In this document: positions 60,547 to 64,000 of the stretch, piece after piece
Layout: every line of letters begins with the position of its first letter
Numbering within the stretch: position 1 is the stretch's first letter
From: Hippopus hippopus
Taxonomy: Eukaryota > Mollusca > Bivalvia > Cardiida > Cardiidae
Assembly (NCBI GenBank): GCA_946811185.2
Contig: OX328105.1
Span: 36,521,394-36,585,393, forward strand
Direction of reading: 5' to 3'
Length of the DNA stretch: 64,000 bases
The notes under the pieces: generated by a model
Seen by the model: the letters and a program-made list of their open reading frames with translations, nothing else
Database searches by the model: none
Told to the model about the DNA's origin: nothing
Program-made: the position numbers and the translations under genes

Positions 60547-61515
60547 CAGGGTGTCCCAGAATGTATGTCCCAGTTTCAAAGCCCATTTTTGCTAGTAAAT
60601 ATTCAGCATAATTAGAAAGCTCTTTGTAGTATTATTAAAAACATCTAAAATTGGTATAGACAATAGTTTTAAGGACTAGGTTGCCTTCAATTCCTCATAA
60701 CACATGCTTTTCGTGTCCACCCATTTTCTGCTGTAAGTGTCCGACACGACGTCAAAACTTGTTAATGACGTTTTGGCAGGTTTCCTCTTTAATCTTCTGT
60801 ATTTTCCTACGTTTATAGCAGTTCTGAGTTTAGCTAAACATGCTGGTTTATAATCAAACATCTTGTCTTTGATGAGCCCTCAAAGAAAAAAAATTAACGA
60901 GTTTAAATTGGGTGATTTAGGTGGCCGTCTACTATGGTTTACAATGAAATCAGCCTCCTTCCAAAGTATCGGTCAGAAAATTACTAGCAGCTCTACTTGT
61001 ATGGGATGCTGCCCCAGCTTGTTGAAACTAACAATCATTTAATGAGAAGCATCTTTTTAAAAGTTAAGCCACAAACTTTTTTTGAAAATATCAATGTAGT
61101 GATTGGAGGTGACCTTAGCAACATTTTCATCAGACCAGGCTGTTTTGGGACGTTCTTCATTTTCATTCTGTCTGTCTGATACTGTTCCAAACACTTGAAA
61201 TTTGTAAACTAAACATCGTATTTGTTTTCTGAAATGCAGTGTTTTACTCGTGTAATGCTTTCTATAGTGCCTTATCGCTTATCCAAGCCCACAGAAGAGT
61301 CTAACAATTCAGCATCTTCAGCCACCCATAAATAAACAACATATAATATGACGTAATTAATGGCGTCTTACAATGTTACCATGACGCTTTATAACGTTTT
61401 TGTGTACTATAAAAAAAAATTTAGATTGTCAGCTTTAAAATGGTATGTAGGACTTAGCAAATTTCTTTGGTAAAAATCACAAAATTTTTCAACATTACTG
61501 GGACATATATTTCAT
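60547..61515 (-). mobile_element. IS630/Tc1-type transposon, decayed
   Basis: Left end CAGGGTGTCCCAGAATGTAT after TA (60545-60546). A partial inverse match ACTGGGACATATATTTC lies at about 61500; the outer right end is lost. Minus-strand frames between 61020 and 60676 carry a transposase C-terminus with altered catalytic motifs. Confidence 0.68.
60676..61020 (-). pseudogene. Tc1/mariner-type transposase C-terminal relic
   Basis: QAGAASHTSRAASNFLTDTL (about 61015-60955), then RRPPKSPNLNSLIFFL (about 60935-60888), then DKMFDYKPACLAKLRTAINV (60865 on) to a stop at 60676. In working relatives the first block has QDGA and the second SPDLN, so both catalytic Asp positions appear substituted. Frames are broken. 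Confidence 0.62.
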
Positions 61516-62767
61516 CATGTACATGTATTTCATCAAAACAGAATGATATTTCTGTCAGATTTTATGCTTTTCCTCCTTCTTTCCCTTTGGCAAATTCTGA
61601 AACTATGCATTTTGCAATGAAATTATCAGATTGCATGGTCCGTATCAAGTGATTTATGCTGAGCTCCCAATTGTCAGAGGAAAAGCATTTCAAGAACACA
61701 GAAATAGTACCCCCAATTCAAAGGCTTGCTCTGATGTTATTCTTTTATTGTGTCTTCACTAGCCCTTTCTTTTCATGCTTCTGGAAGAAACCTAATCATA
61801 CTAGCAGTTCTTCAACTATTAAATGTCAATATTTTTGTTGTCTGCTAATGATGGGTCCTTGATCGATAGTGTAATGATTGATTTTTACAAAATCACCAAA
61901 ACATCAGCAAAATGTAACTGTTTCCTGCTTGCAATTCCAGTTTTAAAATGTAAATAACCATTGGCCTACAAGCAAGGAAATCTAAAATAGGCTTGACTTC
62001 TACTGCACTTGTTCAAGAAGTCAATTTAGTCACAGTACAGTTCTTTATTTTCACATTGCATCGGCTTTCTGTTTCATTTACATGCGCAGTTAACTGAATT
62101 TATGGTCATGACATATTGGTTCACGGTACATATTGCTTAAAGGTAACTAGTTTTTTTCCATCATAACAAAAGTCTGCGCCCTCTAGCAGTTTGTCTGGTC
62201 ATTACTTTGCTTGTAAATACCTTATCTTGGACTTTCTTTAACTCAGCCAACTTCAATTTCCAAAATAAAAGTGTAGAATGGAAGAAAAATATACTAGAAG
62301 TGGAAACGATGTCATTGGCACCTACATGTTTTAACAATTTACACCATTTACCAAAACCCTCTTAAATCCTTCATTACACGCAGTTTTACAAATACATGAT
62401 GATGTATTTAGATCATCTGCTATGTCATGTGGCAATATTTTTAAATCATGTAACTGCAAATTGGTGCAAAATATATCAAGGTGCAAAGATTTTATCACGA
62501 AAACCATCGAAGGCAAATGATGAAATTAGAAAATTACTTGGTCATTCATACTACATACTCTAATAAAATTTTTACTTTTTCTTGATCGGACCATAACTAC
62601 CATGAACCAATGAACCCCAAGGCTGTAGCAAGTTTTTGTTTACAATTTAACCAGATGTGTTTATTTCAGTTTATTTCATAACAAAGGTAAAATACAAAAA
62701 AAGATCCAATAACATCCTGTATTACACTTGGTGTCAATGTGAAGTTATATCATTTATTTATTGATTC
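61516..62767. other. Stretch without recognised features
   Basis: AT-rich. Open frames at 61467-61862 and 62331-62516 have no recognisable domain. The expected first AAGAB exon (minus strand, ending in a codon split x|GT) was looked for and not identified. Confidence 0.5.
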
Positions 62768-62775
62768 ATGTTCAT

Positions 62776-63983
62776 TAGTGGTGGGCTGATGATCGACTAT
62801 AGTCGAAAGTCAGTTGGTTTGGGCTTCCGATTGCGATAATCGACTGAGAAATCCTGGAATTGATTGTAGTCGGTACCAGAACTCGCTTGGTCCTGAAACA
62901 TGAATACTGGTTTTTAGCGCTTGCTTTTGTGATTAATCACACTCTTTGATTCAACATGGTGGACAACAAACACAAAAACTGGCCAGAAAAATGAGCAAGA
63001 AATTTTTGTCCATGGTTGTCTTGACAAAACTTGACAACTCAGCAGGGTTCTCATTTTACCCCGGACCCAGGATTTTGACGCTTGGAAATTTGAAATGACC
63101 CGTCTTTGACGCTAAAAAATATACACCTAAATGTCAATCTGACGCATAAAATTATTGTCTAAAGCTTTCTATAAACTAGCTGGCGTGCATCCGGCAGATA
63201 TATGGGCTTTACAAAACAGGATTAGTATCAAATGCGAAGGACTTACGCAGCTCTGTTTATCACAGGTAATCAAGCTGGCAAGTCATTTATATAAACATAA
63301 TAAAGGTGTTAATCCTCTTACTTAGTGTAAATTGACAAATTTTAAAGTTATCTACTATTCTAAATGACGAATTCATTTGAAATCATGCAATAATACTTAT
63401 CCATAAATTAATTGACATGAAAAATAGTTCACCGAAAAAAAACGTGAAAACCCATGACACTACAGTGATCAACGTGGCATCGTCCGATCAGAGGCACTTC
63501 AGACAATCTTCTCATCTTTAATAATGAATTTAAACAGTGAAGTTACACAAATCTCTGGATGAAACCATAAGTTGAAGCTAAAATTTCTGTTCATGAGTGA
63601 AAAAAGTGACTGTTTTGTGAAATGAAAATATAGATCTATAACAGACCGGGGGGGGGGATTGTCATCTGCAAATGCTTGATATGTGAACAAGTCTGATTTT
63701 TTTTTTTAAACTGGTTTGGAAATCAAGATTAAAGGACCAAAGTAAACGGTATTAAATTAAGCAAAGAATTTAATGGTAATGTATATCCTTCCATTTTTAT
63801 AGTACAAAACATGATATCTTTATAAACTTAATATCATGTAGACAAATTGTCCCAGAATTTAAAGCAAAAAGGCATTCTCAGTTAAAGGGAGAAACCGATT
63901 GCACAACCGATAGCTAGTTGGTTTGCTCTTCCGATTATAAAGCGATAATCGATTATGATTTTTAAACCGATTGCCCAACACTA
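62776..63983. mobile_element. hAT-like non-autonomous transposon with 8-bp target duplication
   Basis: Flanked by ATGTTCAT at 62768-62775 and 63984-63991. Left end TAGTGGTGGGCTGATGATCG; right end read on the minus strand TAGTGTTGGGCAATCGGTTT. Inner parts also pair (GTTGGTTTGGGCTTCCGATT and the complement of AATCGGAAGAGCAAACCAAC). 1,208 bp with no transposase. An 8-bp duplication and TAG...CTA ends fit hAT. Confidence 0.85.
63240..63580 (+). repeat. Dispersed repeat D, copy inside the hAT-like element
   Basis: Shares CACAGGTAATCAAGCTGGCA, TTTATATAAACATAATAAAG and GTGAAAACCCATGACACTAC with 24940-25290. A short M1-like scrap (GTCATCTGCAAATGCTTGAT) follows at 63660-63700, after a G run. Confidence 0.55.
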
Positions 63984-64000
63984 ATGTTCATTTTAACAGC

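Overview
This is a eukaryotic nuclear window, AT-rich, with spliced genes and a very heavy load of transposable elements. The repeat types and the gene sequences point to a bivalve mollusc. That assignment rests on recognised repeat style and protein similarity, not on a database search.

Two host genes run on the minus strand. Cullin-1 (CUL1) fills positions 1-22468. Eight coding exons cover the first 404 codons, with canonical splice sites and matching phases at every junction, and the gene continues off the left edge. AAGAB (alpha- and gamma-adaptin-binding protein p34) runs from 57322 down to a stop at 36481. Its first exon and one small penultimate exon were not found, and one central exon carries a frameshift and an in-frame TGA. 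The last AAGAB intron (36547-46794) holds a nested pair of gene-like structures. One is a THAP-type zinc-finger plus coiled-coil protein on the plus strand (36816-40778). The other is a SWIM zinc finger plus YqaJ-type nuclease on the minus strand (43067-39537). They interdigitate tail to tail.

The rest is mobile DNA. Items with supportable boundaries are: a nearly intact 1,330-bp mariner (25649-26978) sitting inside another ORF that resumes in frame after it; a CR1/L2-like LINE on the minus strand (about 32720-29285) cut by a SINE with a 14-bp target duplication; a hAT-like element with an 8-bp duplication (62776-63983); two pogo/Tigger-like elements with TA duplications; a decayed IS630/Tc1-type element; at least six copies of one tRNA-type SINE; a 1-kb inverted-repeat element; and about 30 copies or fragments of a roughly 220-bp hairpin MITE. 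That MITE has CCC...GGG ends and TTAA target duplications (piggyBac-like).

Several non-autonomous element families share one plan: an ACAAGAG start, a start hairpin, a core of about 140-160-bp tandem monomers, a GGAC-type microsatellite, an end hairpin and a CTAAAAA end. They resemble Helentron-associated or Pearl-like elements. Nested insertions give independent evidence for the edges of several of these families. The most interesting parts are the THAP / SWIM-YqaJ pair, the shared architecture of the tandem-core elements, and the MITE clusters. No RNA gene, CRISPR array or promoter could be supported.
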